DNA of 64,000 nt from Aliiglaciecola sp041538045 (GTDB lineage Bacteria > Pseudomonadota > Gammaproteobacteria > Enterobacterales > Alteromonadaceae), in NCBI RefSeq assembly GCF_041538045.1, contig NZ_JBGOSE010000011.1, forward strand, positions 62,001-126,000. The letters run 5' to 3'. Positions 1 through 9,431 of the stretch are shown one piece after another. Both the position numbers and the translations under genes were made by a program. Below the pieces are notes generated by a model. It worked only from the letters and a program-made list of their open reading frames with translations, made no database searches and had not been told where the DNA came from. Position 1 is the first letter of the stretch; each line of letters begins with the position of its first letter.

Positions 1-2
1 CC

Positions 3-1979
3 CGCTTAAGCAACAATATAAAAGCGAGTTTAGTTACCTGCCTATTTTTTATTATGGGATTTGCAGGAATTCGCACATTTGGTCTAGCCGGGAATGGAAT
101 ATACCTGATTATGGCTGCGTCTATATTTAGTAGTTTCATGCTCAGTATGAGAGTGGCGGTTGCTATTGCGATCTCTGGTGGTTTGTTTTTATTTTATTAC
201 ATGAACCTAATGTGGCTAAGTGAATTTGAGTTTACAGTAAGACAAAGCGCTTACAGTTTAAGTGTAACTGCTTGGATTACAGCATTACTGACTTACGCAT
301 TTATAATTAGTATTGTTTTGTTTTTGATTCAGCACTTTTTACATTATTTACAAACTTTATTATTAGATAAACAAACTACTATTGATAGTCAAACCAATAA
401 AATTGAACACTCAGAGGCTATCTTTCAAACGGTTATTAATCACTTACCCTATGGGATTTCATGGAAAGATAAACAATTACGATATTTAGGTGCAAACCAT
501 GCCTTTATTGACGACGCTAAAGTAGAAAATATCAATCAATTGAAAGGAAAAACTGATTTTGATATCAGCAATGAAGAGCACGCCAAAAAGATCGTAAATA
601 TCGATCGACGCATCCTCTATGGCGATGAAACTAATATTCATTATCAAGAAAAAGAAAATCAGGAAAAACAAAGCCAAGAAAACACGGCTCAAGAAGATGC
701 CCAAGTTAAATATAAAGAGGTAACGCACCTAGCCCTGCATTCTAAAAAGCAAGACTTGATTGGTGTGCTTATTTTCTACAATGATATTACTAAAAGTAAA
801 AATTTAGAATTAAAAGCCCAACGAGCAAGAGCACTAGCAGAACAGGCAAACCAAACTAAATCTCAATTTTTAGCTAATATGTCACATGAGATCCGCACGC
901 CAATAAACGGCGTTCTAGGGTTGTTAGATTTGTGTTTGCATACTCAGTTAGACAAACAACAAACCGAATACTTAAATCGGGCTAACTTTTCTGCGAAACT
1001 TTTAATGCAAATAGTTAACGATGTTCTCGATTTATCTAAGATTGAATCTGGCCACTTTAAACTAGAAAATCACCACTTTTGTTTTGAAGATATTCTCACT
1101 CAAGTTGAAAATTTATTTTCGAGTCAGGCTGATAATAAAAATATTGAGTTACATACTAAAATTTTGGGTAAGCAGAATATTAGGGTAATGGGCGACCCAA
1201 CTCGGGTTATGCAAATATTAATGAATTTGACCTCAAATGCAGTCAAGTTTACGCATACCGGAAGTGTGGATGTAACGGTTAAATTGGTAACAAATGATGA
1301 TTTGGCAAAAGTAAAAATATCGGTGCTTGATACGGGAGTCGGAATTGAAGATAAGTCATTAAAAAACTTGTTTAATAAGTTTACTCAGGTTGATGAAAGT
1401 ATAACGCGAAAGTACGGTGGAACAGGTTTAGGGCTTTCCATTGTCAAACAACTAGTTGAAGCCATGGGGTCTACTATCAAGGTGAAAAGTGAGTTAGCAA
1501 AGGGAACTGAATTTAGTTTTATGTTGCAGCTTCCTCTTGCCAAGGAACAACGCATAGAAGTCCCACAAATTGACTGCAAAAAAAATCTAACCAATAGACG
1601 CATTTTACTGGTAGAGGATAACCTGATTAACCAGCAAATTGCTAAAAGCATTTTAGAGCAAAGTCATGTGGTTGTGACCGTTGCTAACAATGGTCAAGAG
1701 TCCCTAGATTTGCTTGCTCGGCAGAATTTTGATTTAGTTTTAATGGACATTCAGATGCCGATAATGGATGGTTGTAGTGCCCTGAAAACACTACGTAAGA
1801 ATAAACAATGGATTGATTTACCTGTTATCGCGTTAACGGCGAACGTCTTTGCTGAAGAAGTCGCCCATTATGAAAGGCTGGGATTTACCGCTCATTTGGG
1901 AAAACCTTTTTCGCGAGAAGCTCTATTATCTAAAGTACAACAATATGTCACAAACACCGAACTTCACACTAGCTTATAG
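3..1979 (+). CDS. Hybrid sensor histidine kinase, 5' end outside window
   Basis: Membrane-bound sensor kinase with its own receiver domain. The frame is open to the left window edge, and the hydrophobic N-terminus continues upstream of the first ATG (position 54), so the true start probably lies outside. Visible order: membrane segments in about the first 120 residues, a PAS-like region with a charged Gln/Glu/Lys-rich insert, a HisKA domain with the H-box SHEIRTP (His at about residue 295 counted from position 3), a HATPase domain with the DTGVGIE and GGTGLGLSI boxes, and a C-terminal receiver (VEDN, phospho-acceptor Asp near residue 582 in LMDIQMPIMDG). No HPt domain follows, so phosphate may be passed to a separate HPt protein. 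The signal is unknown. Confidence 0.93.
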   Translation, partial: RLSNNIKASLVTCLFFIMGFAGIRTFGLAGNGIYLIMAASIFSSFMLSMRVAVAIAISGGLFLFYYMNLMWLSEFEFTVRQSAYSLSVTAWITALLTYAFIISIVLFLIQHFLHYLQTLLLDKQTTIDSQTNKIEHSEAIFQTVINHLPYGISWKDKQLRYLGANHAFIDDAKVENINQLKGKTDFDISNEEHAKKIVNIDRRILYGDETNIHYQEKENQEKQSQENTAQEDAQVKYKEVTHLALHSKKQDLIGVLIFYNDITKSKNLELKAQRARALAEQANQTKSQFLANMSHEIRTPINGVLGLLDLCLHTQLDKQQTEYLNRANFSAKLLMQIVNDVLDLSKIESGHFKLENHHFCFEDILTQVENLFSSQADNKNIELHTKILGKQNIRVMGDPTRVMQILMNLTSNAVKFTHTGSVDVTVKLVTNDDLAKVKISVLDTGVGIEDKSLKNLFNKFTQVDESITRKYGGTGLGLSIVKQLVEAMGSTIKVKSELAKGTEFSFMLQLPLAKEQRIEVPQIDCKKNLTNRRILLVEDNLINQQIAKSILEQSHVVVTVANNGQESLDLLARQNFDLVLMDIQMPIMDGCSALKTLRKNKQWIDLPVIALTANVFAEEVAHYERLGFTAHLGKPFSREALLSKVQQYVTNTELHTSL

Positions 1980-1999
1980 TTTGGAGGATTTGGGGGTAT

Positions 2000-2530
2000 T
2001 CAATCGGCATACCCACTGCCAATGGCATTAAATGGCATACTCAGCTCTAATTCGGGTACTTGCAGGGCAATCCAAGCAGGAAAGGTATTGCTGTTGGGGC
2101 CAGGAAAAACAGTATATTCATTTGCCCAAGGGTAGCGTTCGATAGCTGCTGATATTTTGGGGATCAGTGCATTGGCTTTTTCACCTTGAATGGAAAGCAG
2201 CTTTTCAGGTTTTGCGCCATACCAAAATCGATCGGGAATAGGTGTTTGGTATCTGTGTAACGCGGGCAGTCCACTTTTGACGCGCCAACCAACCACCTCA
2301 TATACCGTGTAGTCCGCCGCATCTTCTGTTTTTATAGCGATCCAAGTATGTACAGCAAACCAACCACGCCAGCTGTATGCATCTGCAGCATAGACTTCAA
2401 TAACCGCATCTTTAATTAGTTCGGGCTTAGGTGCAATCCCCGCAGATTCTCTACTTGCCGTACGCCAACTGTTGTTTGAGCAGGCATTTATCAGTAAGCC
2501 AATCAAAATTAAACATAGGATCTTTTTCAT
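2000..2530 (-). CDS. DUF3750 family lipoprotein
   Basis: Protein of 176 residues with a lipoprotein signal peptide (MKKILCLILIGLLINAC, lipobox LINAC), so probably an envelope lipoprotein. The mature part carries aromatic motifs such as YSWRGWFAVHTWIAIK and EVVGWRV, which match my recollection of the DUF3750 family; no function is established for it. It is convergent with the upstream histidine kinase (20 bp apart) and in line with the VIT-type transporter gene that starts at 3267, about 48 bp away, so the two may be co-transcribed. No catalytic residues can be assigned. Confidence 0.8.
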   Translation of the reverse strand: MKKILCLILIGLLINACSNNSWRTASRESAGIAPKPELIKDAVIEVYAADAYSWRGWFAVHTWIAIKTEDAADYTVYEVVGWRVKSGLPALHRYQTPIPDRFWYGAKPEKLLSIQGEKANALIPKISAAIERYPWANEYTVFPGPNSNTFPAWIALQVPELELSMPFNAIGSGYAD

Positions 2531-2577
2531 TCAATACCTTTGGCGAGTAGAGTGCGTTGACTGTTGTGCAGTGTTTC

Positions 2578-3267
2578 TTACCCAGAGACCTGAAAAATAT
2601 TACCAACAGCAATGGATACCGCCATAGCCAATGAGCCCCAAATAAGCACGCGAAGTGAACCTTTTAAGATGGAGGCACCACCAATTTTAGCAGACACGCT
2701 TCCTAATAATACCAAGGACAACAATGAAACGATCACTATTGAAGGGATCAACAAAGGACCATTGACCACTAACACGGTTAATAAAGGTAAAAGTGCTCCT
2801 GCGGTAAATGACAGTGCTGAAAACAGCGCGGCTTGAAAAGGGTTGCCTTGGGATTGTTCAGTAATACCTAGTTCATCTCTAACATGACTACCTATGGCAT
2901 CTTTAGCCATCAGCTGCTTGGCAACTTGCATAGCTAAATCACCTTCTAAACCACGTTCTACATAGATGTTGGCAAGCTCTTTTTCTTCTGCCACCCAGTT
3001 TCTATCAATATGTTTCTGTTCTAACGAGATTTCGGCGTGCTCTATGTCAGTTTGTGAACTTACAGATACAAATTCTCCTGCGGCCATCGACATAGCTCCG
3101 GCTACCAATGCTGCCAAACCCACAATAAATAAATGTTCCGGGGCCACTTGAGAAGCGGCGATACCCACTATCAGACTTGCTGTTGAGACTATGCCATCAT
3201 TTGCGCCTAAAACAACGGCTCTTATCCAGCCGATTCGGCCTGCCTTGTGTTCGTGGTTGTAATCCAT
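2578..3267 (-). CDS. VIT1/CCC1 family Fe/Mn transporter
   Basis: A 229-residue inner-membrane protein of the VIT1/CCC1 family, which exports or sequesters Fe2+ or Mn2+. Family hallmarks are visible: the N-terminal stretch VVLGANDGIVSTASLIVG (TM1 with the conserved Asp), the TM2 region AGAMSMAAGEFVSVSSQTD, a charged cytoplasmic segment with repeated Glu residues (metal-binding region in the family), and three C-terminal hydrophobic segments. Length is usual for bacterial members. It is divergent from the MFS gene at 3505. The physiological metal cannot be read from sequence. Confidence 0.9.
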   Translation of the reverse strand: MDYNHEHKAGRIGWIRAVVLGANDGIVSTASLIVGIAASQVAPEHLFIVGLAALVAGAMSMAAGEFVSVSSQTDIEHAEISLEQKHIDRNWVAEEKELANIYVERGLEGDLAMQVAKQLMAKDAIGSHVRDELGITEQSQGNPFQAALFSALSFTAGALLPLLTVLVVNGPLLIPSIVIVSLLSLVLLGSVSAKIGGASILKGSLRVLIWGSLAMAVSIAVGNIFQVSG

Positions 3268-3436
3268 ATAAAATTTATCTCTATTTCAGCAAAACAAATG
3301 CGTGTTGAATTATTAAAGTGCTACAGCTCATACTATTGTAAATACTAAGGCAGGCCAACAGCAGAAGCCGATTTAATATTCTCCTGTGTTGGCTATATTG
3401 TTTACTAAGGCATTATATTAAATGGATCTTAGAATC

Positions 3437-3461
3437 ACTGTACAAGTCATGGATGTACAGT
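3437..3461. promoter_or_regulatory. Operator-like inverted repeat upstream of the MFS gene
   Basis: ACTGTACA and TGTACAGT form a perfect 8-bp inverted repeat with a 9-bp spacer, 43 bp upstream of the MFS start codon and inside the 237-bp divergent intergenic region. Size and symmetry fit a dimeric repressor site, as often seen before drug exporter genes. No regulator gene is adjacent. There is no T-run behind it, so a terminator is unlikely. Confidence 0.45.
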
Positions 3462-3504
3462 ATGATCTTTTTTACGATTTTTTTGCAGTAGGTAAACTAA
3501 GTTT

Positions 3505-4887
3505 TTGAACAAGCTCCCCGTAACCACAGTCGCCCTCATAGTTGTTTGTCTTGGCTCTTTTATTGGACCATTGGGCATAGCGTCGGTTAATGTCGCAATC
3601 CCCAATTTAGCTGCAGACTTGAACGCAAACGCGAAAATGGTGAGTTGGTTACCTACGCTTTTTTTGCTTAGTAGCGTGGTTTTCATGTTGCCATGTGGCA
3701 AATTGGCTGACAATTACGGCCGAAAACGTATATATACCATTGGTTTGGCGTTAAACGCTTTTACATCGTTAATGTGTGCTTTAGGCCAACAAGTGGAGTG
3801 GGTACTGTTTTGGCGCTTTGTTCAAGGTGCGGCTTCGGCGATGATTTTTGGTACCGGGGTGGCTATTCTAACCTCAGTAACCCCTTCCCATAAGCGCGGA
3901 GCAGCCCTTGGTTTGGCTGCAGCTTGTGTTTATATCGGCTTAACGCTAGCGCCAGCAATTGGCGGCTTACTCACTGAAATGTGGAATTGGAGAGCGGTGT
4001 TTTTATTTCAACTTCCGTTAATTATGATCCTCTTAGGACTAATTAAATGGGGACTGCACGGCGAGTGGAAAAATGAGTACATAGCTTCATTTGATTGGCG
4101 AGGAAGTTTTATTTTTGCTGTTTCTTCTACTTCACTAGTATTCGGTTTTAGTTCCCTTCCTAAACTCCATGGCTTTTTACTGTTGATTTTTTCAGCACTC
4201 ACAATGATTTTATTTGTTTACCACCAAAGTCAGCATCATACCCCCTTAATTCGAGTACAAATGTTTCGGGAAAGTAGAGTCTTTTCCATGTCATTGATTA
4301 CATCACTGCTGATGTATGGTAGTAATTTCCCCTTAGCGTTTCTGCTGAGTTTGTACTTACAAGTCGTACAAGGTTACAGTCCCGCAGAAGCGGGTCAAAT
4401 CTTATTGTTACAAGCTTTAGCTATGGCCTTTTTAGCACCCATGTCAGGCCGACTTTCTGATAAAGTTCAGCCTCGATTTTTAGCGACTTTCGGTTGTGCT
4501 ATTGTTGCCTGCGGATTTTTGGTGCTATCACAAATGACAACGGCGACAGGTACGACTTACATAGGTGGCTCTCTGCTGCTGATTGGCATTGGCTTTGGTT
4601 TATTTTCGTCTCCCAATAACAATGCTATCATGGGAGCAGTGCAAGAAAGCGAATTAGGTGTTGCTTCGGCAACCTTAAATTTGGCGCGTACTGTGGGTAA
4701 CCTAGTAGGGATGAGTACAGTCAACTTATTAGTGCACTATTATCTTGGCGAGAGTAAAATTAATGCTGAACAGACTCCTGCGCTAATGAGCACTATAACG
4801 TTCGCGTTTTACATTTCTCTTATCAGCGTAATTATCGCCACTTTTCTATCAGGCTTTCGCGGAAAAGCGAATCAACAAAGGAAATAA
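3505..4887 (+). CDS. MFS transporter, EmrB/QacA-like drug exporter
   Basis: A 460-residue major facilitator protein, probably a proton-coupled exporter of small toxic compounds in the inner membrane. The N-terminal half has the TM1-2 pattern SVNVAIPNLAADL and the loop motif GKLADNYGRKRIY (MFS motif A), followed by the motif-C-like stretch LGLAAACVYIGLTLAPAIGG typical of antiporters. About 13-14 hydrophobic segments can be counted, favouring the DHA2 (14-TM) group. The start is TTG: an in-frame stop at 3493 leaves no upstream ATG and the first TM follows at once. An inverted repeat at 3437-3461 suggests repressor control. Substrate unknown. Confidence 0.88.
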   Translation: MNKLPVTTVALIVVCLGSFIGPLGIASVNVAIPNLAADLNANAKMVSWLPTLFLLSSVVFMLPCGKLADNYGRKRIYTIGLALNAFTSLMCALGQQVEWVLFWRFVQGAASAMIFGTGVAILTSVTPSHKRGAALGLAAACVYIGLTLAPAIGGLLTEMWNWRAVFLFQLPLIMILLGLIKWGLHGEWKNEYIASFDWRGSFIFAVSSTSLVFGFSSLPKLHGFLLLIFSALTMILFVYHQSQHHTPLIRVQMFRESRVFSMSLITSLLMYGSNFPLAFLLSLYLQVVQGYSPAEAGQILLLQALAMAFLAPMSGRLSDKVQPRFLATFGCAIVACGFLVLSQMTTATGTTYIGGSLLLIGIGFGLFSSPNNNAIMGAVQESELGVASATLNLARTVGNLVGMSTVNLLVHYYLGESKINAEQTPALMSTITFAFYISLISVIIATFLSGFRGKANQQRK

Positions 4888-5160
4888 ATTTAGCGGTGTG
4901 CGATTTTTATGTTGCGTCCCGTAAATATATGTCTGTTTGCAAAATGATTAGTCGCAGCTTGGTGTAAAATTCTTTCCCTCTCATAAAAATCCTCATATCA
5001 ATTCTTATATCATTGTCTTTAAAGGAAAAACACTTTTAGCTTTCCATCGTTTAAGTATTTGTTGCTCTTCATTAAATTAATGCTTGTTCGACTTTTAAAC
5101 TACCGCTAATATGAATTTTGGAACCCAATATTCATTGTATAAAAGTGCATAATTTTTCAT

Positions 5161-5460
5161 ATGTTTACTAGTGACACTGTTATTAGTGTGGGTCGTTGCG
5201 CGCAAACAAATGACGTTCATGTAAACGATCCAAGTGTTTCTCGTAACCACTTACAATTAACATTCAATAACCTAGACTTTATTGAGGTCAGGGATTGTGG
5301 ATCATCATATGGGTCATTTTATTGGGAAGGGAATCAATGGCTTCAGTTTGACGTCGTAACGTTAACTGCTAACGATTATATCGTTGTGGGTGAAACGAAA
5401 CTTCGCATAATGGAAATCATGATCGCATATCAAATAAAGAGCAGGAGCCGTGGTATATGA
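5161..5460 (+). CDS. Small FHA-domain protein
   Basis: A 99-residue protein that is essentially one FHA domain, a phosphothreonine-peptide reader. The canonical residues are present: VGR (residues 10-12), SVSRNH and a GSSYGSF turn. It begins almost at the first FHA strand; an in-frame stop at 5140 excludes a longer N-terminus. First gene of the phospho-signalling island, overlapping the next gene by 4 bp (ATGA), so translation is probably coupled. The 273 bp upstream hold a possible -10 (TATAAA, 5136-5141) but no convincing -35. Likely a cytoplasmic adaptor that binds phosphorylated partners in this cluster. Confidence 0.85.
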   Translation: MFTSDTVISVGRCAQTNDVHVNDPSVSRNHLQLTFNNLDFIEVRDCGSSYGSFYWEGNQWLQFDVVTLTANDYIVVGETKLRIMEIMIAYQIKSRSRGI

Positions 5461-6266
5461 CCAGTTTGGAGAAAGAAGAGTCTTACTATCGTCTGGTTGT
5501 GTTGCTAGCAATGTCATTCATTGCATTTGTAATCATTATTGTTGGATTTGTACTAACAGAAAAGCAACCTAGTACCAGCACAGAAATGCGTTTGGCGGAT
5601 ATTCTTTTTGACCGCAGCGGTCCTTCTTATCCTTTCACTATTCAAAATGTCATGTGGTTGTTTTTCTTTATATGTGCAGGTGAAATCTGGGTTCGTTGGC
5701 AAAGAGCTACTCAAGAAATTAACCAGATAAACCGAGGTTTAATCAGTGATGATGAAGATGCGCTGTATCGCCCTAAAGATTTAGGCCCCATTTACCAAGC
5801 CATTAAAGCCGATAATCTCGGCAGTCGTTTTTACCTGCAACGCTTAATCAAACGAATTATTCTACAGTTTCAACTTTCCAGAAGCACTGAACAAGCTAAC
5901 AATCTTATGAATTCCTCATTGGAATTAATGCAGCACGAAGTCGACCTTAAGTACACCATGGTGCGCTATCTGGTTTGGCTGATCCCTACGCTAGGTTTCA
6001 TCGGCACTGTTATCGGTATTGCCATGGCATTGTCTAGTGCTGGTGATATGCCACCTTTATCTGATTCTGACGCCATCAAAGATTGGGTTGCAGTGATTAC
6101 AATCAAACTAGGGGTTGCGTTTAACACTACTTTATTAGCGTTAATCATGTCAGCTGCTTTAGTATTTTTTATGCATTTGGCCCAAGGACGCGAAGAAAAA
6201 GCGTTAAACCTAGTTGGTCAATATTGTTTAGACAGATTAGTGAACCGCTTAATCGCGGCAGATTAA
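5457..6266 (+). CDS. MotA/TolQ/ExbB-family proton channel protein
   Basis: A 269-residue inner-membrane protein. Four hydrophobic segments are visible (about residues 11-33, 62-81, 170-191 and 212-242) with a cytoplasmic helical region between TM2 and TM3. TM3 contains the family signature IPTLGFIGTVIGIA and TM4 contains FNTTLLALIMSAA, as in TolQ, ExbB and MotA, which form pentameric rings around a MotB/ExbD-type dimer and use the proton or sodium gradient. Neither tolR nor exbD is adjacent; the best partner in the cluster is the vWA protein at 9432, whose anchor helix carries an Asp. Start ATG overlaps the FHA gene by 4 bp. What it drives is unknown. Confidence 0.88.
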   Translation: MTSLEKEESYYRLVVLLAMSFIAFVIIIVGFVLTEKQPSTSTEMRLADILFDRSGPSYPFTIQNVMWLFFFICAGEIWVRWQRATQEINQINRGLISDDEDALYRPKDLGPIYQAIKADNLGSRFYLQRLIKRIILQFQLSRSTEQANNLMNSSLELMQHEVDLKYTMVRYLVWLIPTLGFIGTVIGIAMALSSAGDMPPLSDSDAIKDWVAVITIKLGVAFNTTLLALIMSAALVFFMHLAQGREEKALNLVGQYCLDRLVNRLIAAD

Positions 6267-6284
6267 AATTAAGGAGAATTCACC

Positions 6285-7058
6285 ATGAGCTTTAGACGTG
6301 GTCCAGACGGGAAACCAGTGGAAATAGAGTCCAGTTTCGTTAAAAGTGATGACAAACCAACTCATTCGGCACCTGATGGTGGAACTAAACCGCCACAAGG
6401 TCAGTTTGGTGGTCAATCTGGTGGGCCTAAAGAAGGGGCAACACAACCGCCTAGTGTCGACTTATTCAATCACATGAAATCCTCAGGTCCGGCAATGCGT
6501 CCTGGTGGAGTGGCCGTTTCACCAGAGCCGCCAACTCGACCAGCGAATATTCCAGGAGCTAACAATCCAACTGCTAGCTCAGAACAAGGTACAGTGCCAC
6601 CTACAGGACAGCAGCCGGCAGCCAAACCTGTAGTAGAAGAGCCTAAAACCTCAATTAACTTCGGGGGGGCGGGCGCTGCAGCTAATGCGGGTGGGAACTC
6701 ATCTAATGCTAGCGCAGAGTCTTTTGTATGTGGATGGTTAGTAGTGGTTGACGGTCCTGGAAAAGGTAAAAGTGTGGTAGTAGGGCCAGGTCAAAGTGCT
6801 ATTTCGCGCTCTCCCACTGAACGTATCACCTTGAACTTTGGTGATACCTCAATTACTTCTAAACAGCAATTGTTGGTTATTTATGATGATGAAAACCGAG
6901 AATTTATTGTCGCTCCTGGCAATGGTTCCAGTTTGAATCGTGTGAATGGGCAAATTGTCGCAGGGCAAACTGTATTGCAGACAGGAAGCCTATTAAAAGT
7001 TGGCGCAACGACCCTAAGGTTTGTGGCGTTTTGTGACCAAAACTTTAATTGGGAATAA
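6285..7058 (+). CDS. Pro/Gly-rich protein with degenerate C-terminal FHA domain
   Basis: A 257-residue cytoplasmic protein with two parts. Residues 1 to about 145 are low complexity (Pro, Gly, Ala, Asn, Gln) and look disordered. Residues about 146-255 fold like an FHA domain (GWLVVVDGPGKGKSVVVG start, GSSLNRVNGQ near the end). Phosphothreonine-binding residues are altered: the usual GR reads SR (ISRSPTERI) and the usual SRxH reads TSKQ, so it may not bind phosphopeptides, or may act as a scaffold. A strong AAGGAG ribosome site precedes the ATG. The stop codon overlaps the next start (TAATG). The N-terminal tail could be a kinase substrate. Confidence 0.8.
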   Translation: MSFRRGPDGKPVEIESSFVKSDDKPTHSAPDGGTKPPQGQFGGQSGGPKEGATQPPSVDLFNHMKSSGPAMRPGGVAVSPEPPTRPANIPGANNPTASSEQGTVPPTGQQPAAKPVVEEPKTSINFGGAGAAANAGGNSSNASAESFVCGWLVVVDGPGKGKSVVVGPGQSAISRSPTERITLNFGDTSITSKQQLLVIYDDENREFIVAPGNGSSLNRVNGQIVAGQTVLQTGSLLKVGATTLRFVAFCDQNFNWE

Positions 7059-7834
7059 TGATGCTACAAATCTCCGTAGGATGGGCTCAAACCGTTGGCA
7101 AACGAGACTATCAGCAAGACGGTGTTACCAAATTGGTTTGGCCCAATGGATTTGCATTAACAGTGTTATCGGATGGTATGGGTGGGGCAGTACACGGGGA
7201 AGTTGCTAGTCAACAAATTCTTCAAGCTTTCAATGATGCGTTTTGCAACAGTGAAGAGCAGCAAATGGAAACACGTTTGCAGCTAAGCTTAAATGCCACA
7301 AATCAACATCTAGCTGACTACATTGTTGAGAATCCCGAATGCAATGGCATGGGGGGAACCTTAATAGCTGCTGCGTTTACTGGCGAACACCTAGATTTTA
7401 TCAGTGTTGGTGATAGCCCCTTGTGGCTTTGTAGAGAAAATTCCCTACAACGAATTAATCAAGATCATTCAAAAAAATCTGAATTAATGCAGTTGGTCGA
7501 AGAAGGTGTGATGACCGAACAAGATGTTGCCGTTCATCCCCAACGCAACCAGTTAACTTCGGCTGTTATGGGTTACGACGTCGACATGGTTGATATTAAT
7601 AGTATTGCATTAAAAGTGGGCGATATTGTGCTTTTGGCCAGCGATGGAATCGAAAGTATTCCAGAACAAGATATCGCAGCCATCTGTCATCGGTTTAATC
7701 AATCCGATCCACAGATATTGGCGGAACACATTGTTAGCTATGTAGATAGTCTCGATAAGGATTACCAAGACAATGCCACTGTCATGGTACTGAAGGTTTC
7801 TCAGGAAGCCGACTCGGAAGAAACAACAGAATAA
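7058..7834 (+). CDS. PP2C-family Ser/Thr protein phosphatase
   Basis: A soluble metal-dependent phosphatase of 258 residues that removes phosphate from Ser/Thr residues. Visible PP2C motifs, in order: DGMGGAVHGE (metal-binding Asp and Gly), GMGGTLIAA, VGDSPLWL, LLASDGIE and DNATVMVLKV (final metal-binding Asp). It has no membrane segment. The start is placed at the ATG overlapping the previous stop (TAATG); an in-frame TTG at 7049 lies inside the FHA gene and is less likely. It belongs to the same tight operon as the kinases and should oppose them. A second phosphatase in the cluster (11174) is membrane-anchored. Confidence 0.92.
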   Translation: MMLQISVGWAQTVGKRDYQQDGVTKLVWPNGFALTVLSDGMGGAVHGEVASQQILQAFNDAFCNSEEQQMETRLQLSLNATNQHLADYIVENPECNGMGGTLIAAAFTGEHLDFISVGDSPLWLCRENSLQRINQDHSKKSELMQLVEEGVMTEQDVAVHPQRNQLTSAVMGYDVDMVDINSIALKVGDIVLLASDGIESIPEQDIAAICHRFNQSDPQILAEHIVSYVDSLDKDYQDNATVMVLKVSQEADSEETTE

Positions 7835-7853
7835 AATACGTAAGGAAATCGGC

Positions 7854-9371
7854 ATGTTTTTGTCACCTAAATTGATTGCACTACTGACATTGGGTTTTAG
7901 TTCGACGATTTTTTCTGCTGCTGCAGAATACGTCTATCAAGTTGAAATAGAACGCAAAAATGGTAAAACCATATCCGCCCTAGCAACCAAAGTGAATGAC
8001 CACCAGTTTGTCACCGACGCTGAGGTTATTGATGGTGCGAAATCGCTGTTTATTGTCGATAACTCGGTAACTCCTGCAGCTAAAATACTGGCAACTGTTA
8101 TTGTCGAAAATAATGATAAACGCTTAGCGATTTTGTCTGCCAGTAATGTAACAGGGGAACCTATTACTTTGGGCAAAGAAGTTCAAACCCTTGGCGAGCA
8201 ATTGATTCTAAAAACCGATTCTTCAGAAACTGCTTCAATTGTTCAGCGTTTAGAGCCAGTAAAAAACCTATCACAAGGTGACATCTATGTTCACACCGCA
8301 CTATACAAGGAAGGCCAGTGGGCAGCACCGTTGCTGAATAATTGCCACCAGTTAGTGGGCGTTAGTATCTTTGAAACGGCCTTATTTGCTGGAATGAAAG
8401 CCCCTGAAAATATCGCATACGCCTTGTCTACTGATACTCTGAAGTCCTTTTTGACTGAAAATAAGATCAGTTTTACGGTTGCCGACGAAGTGTGTCTTTC
8501 TGATGTTGAGCAAGCTAAAGCGAAAGCCGACAAAGCGGCAAAAGATGCAGAAGAAGCAGCTAAGCTCGCCGAGCTTGCTCAAAAGGAAAAAGAGGATGCA
8601 GATTTGGCTGCGAAAGCCAAATTAGAAGAAGCAGAAAAGAAAGCTCAAGAAGCACAAGCAGAAGCTGAAAAAGTTTTGCAAGAAGCAAAAGATGAAGCCG
8701 CTCGCATTGAAGCTGAAAATTTGGAGAAACAAAAGCAAACCGATGAAGCCATTAAAAAGGCCGAAGAGGAACGTTTAGCGTTAGAAGAGGAAAAGAAAAA
8801 AGCAGAGCAAGCTGCAGAATTAGAAGCGCAAAAACAACTTAAATCGGAACAGCAAAAAACTTACATCATGTTAGGTGGTGGGGTGCTGTTGTTAGTCATG
8901 TTGTTATTGTTTGTGATTCTTATGCGTAAGCGCAAAGAGGCGATGCAAGCGCAAACTGACGAATTGCAGAATAAAGTAAAAGAGGCCACTGGATTGGCTC
9001 AAGAAAAAGATAATCTTGCGGGTAAAATCGCAGAAATGGAAAAATCCTTTAACGACATTTTGTTCGATGGCACCACTATCAAAGGTGACAGTGTCAGAAT
9101 CAAAATAAATGGTAAAGCTCTAGCTCAAAGTGAAGGCCAAGTGATAGGTCGCGAGAGCGCGCAAGTGGATTACGTTTTGGGTGAAAACGAAATTTCTAGA
9201 AAGCACTTAATGATTCGATTGCACGAAAACAAAATCTATGTGGAAGACATGGGGAGTCAAAATGGAAGCTGGATAAATGAGGTGCCACTTACTCCAGGTC
9301 AACCGATGGAACTGTCCAATGGCATGGAACTTCGCTTAAGCACGATAACGTTTAAAGTAACTGTACTTTGA
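7854..9371 (+). CDS. Degenerate trypsin-fold / coiled coil / TM / FHA protein
   Basis: A 505-residue membrane protein. Order: signal peptide (about 1-24), a beta-rich region to about 205 that resembles a trypsin-like peptidase fold, a long Ala/Glu/Lys coiled coil (about 215-335), one TM (about 336-358), a short second coiled coil, and an FHA domain (about 415-500) with canonical VIGRES and EISRKH motifs and a SQNGSW turn. No convincing Ser-His-Asp triad is visible, so the N-terminal domain is probably non-catalytic and may bind a ligand or another protein. Inferred topology: protease-like domain and coiled coil in the periplasm, FHA domain in the cytoplasm. AGGAA precedes the ATG. It could couple an envelope signal to phosphoprotein binding. 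Confidence 0.82.
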   Translation: MFLSPKLIALLTLGFSSTIFSAAAEYVYQVEIERKNGKTISALATKVNDHQFVTDAEVIDGAKSLFIVDNSVTPAAKILATVIVENNDKRLAILSASNVTGEPITLGKEVQTLGEQLILKTDSSETASIVQRLEPVKNLSQGDIYVHTALYKEGQWAAPLLNNCHQLVGVSIFETALFAGMKAPENIAYALSTDTLKSFLTENKISFTVADEVCLSDVEQAKAKADKAAKDAEEAAKLAELAQKEKEDADLAAKAKLEEAEKKAQEAQAEAEKVLQEAKDEAARIEAENLEKQKQTDEAIKKAEEERLALEEEKKKAEQAAELEAQKQLKSEQQKTYIMLGGGVLLLVMLLLFVILMRKRKEAMQAQTDELQNKVKEATGLAQEKDNLAGKIAEMEKSFNDILFDGTTIKGDSVRIKINGKALAQSEGQVIGRESAQVDYVLGENEISRKHLMIRLHENKIYVEDMGSQNGSWINEVPLTPGQPMELSNGMELRLSTITFKVTVL

Positions 9372-9431
9372 ATTTACTTAATCGGCAGTGCTATACATTG
9401 TCGATGAAGTAGTTAAAAGGGAAATCGATAT

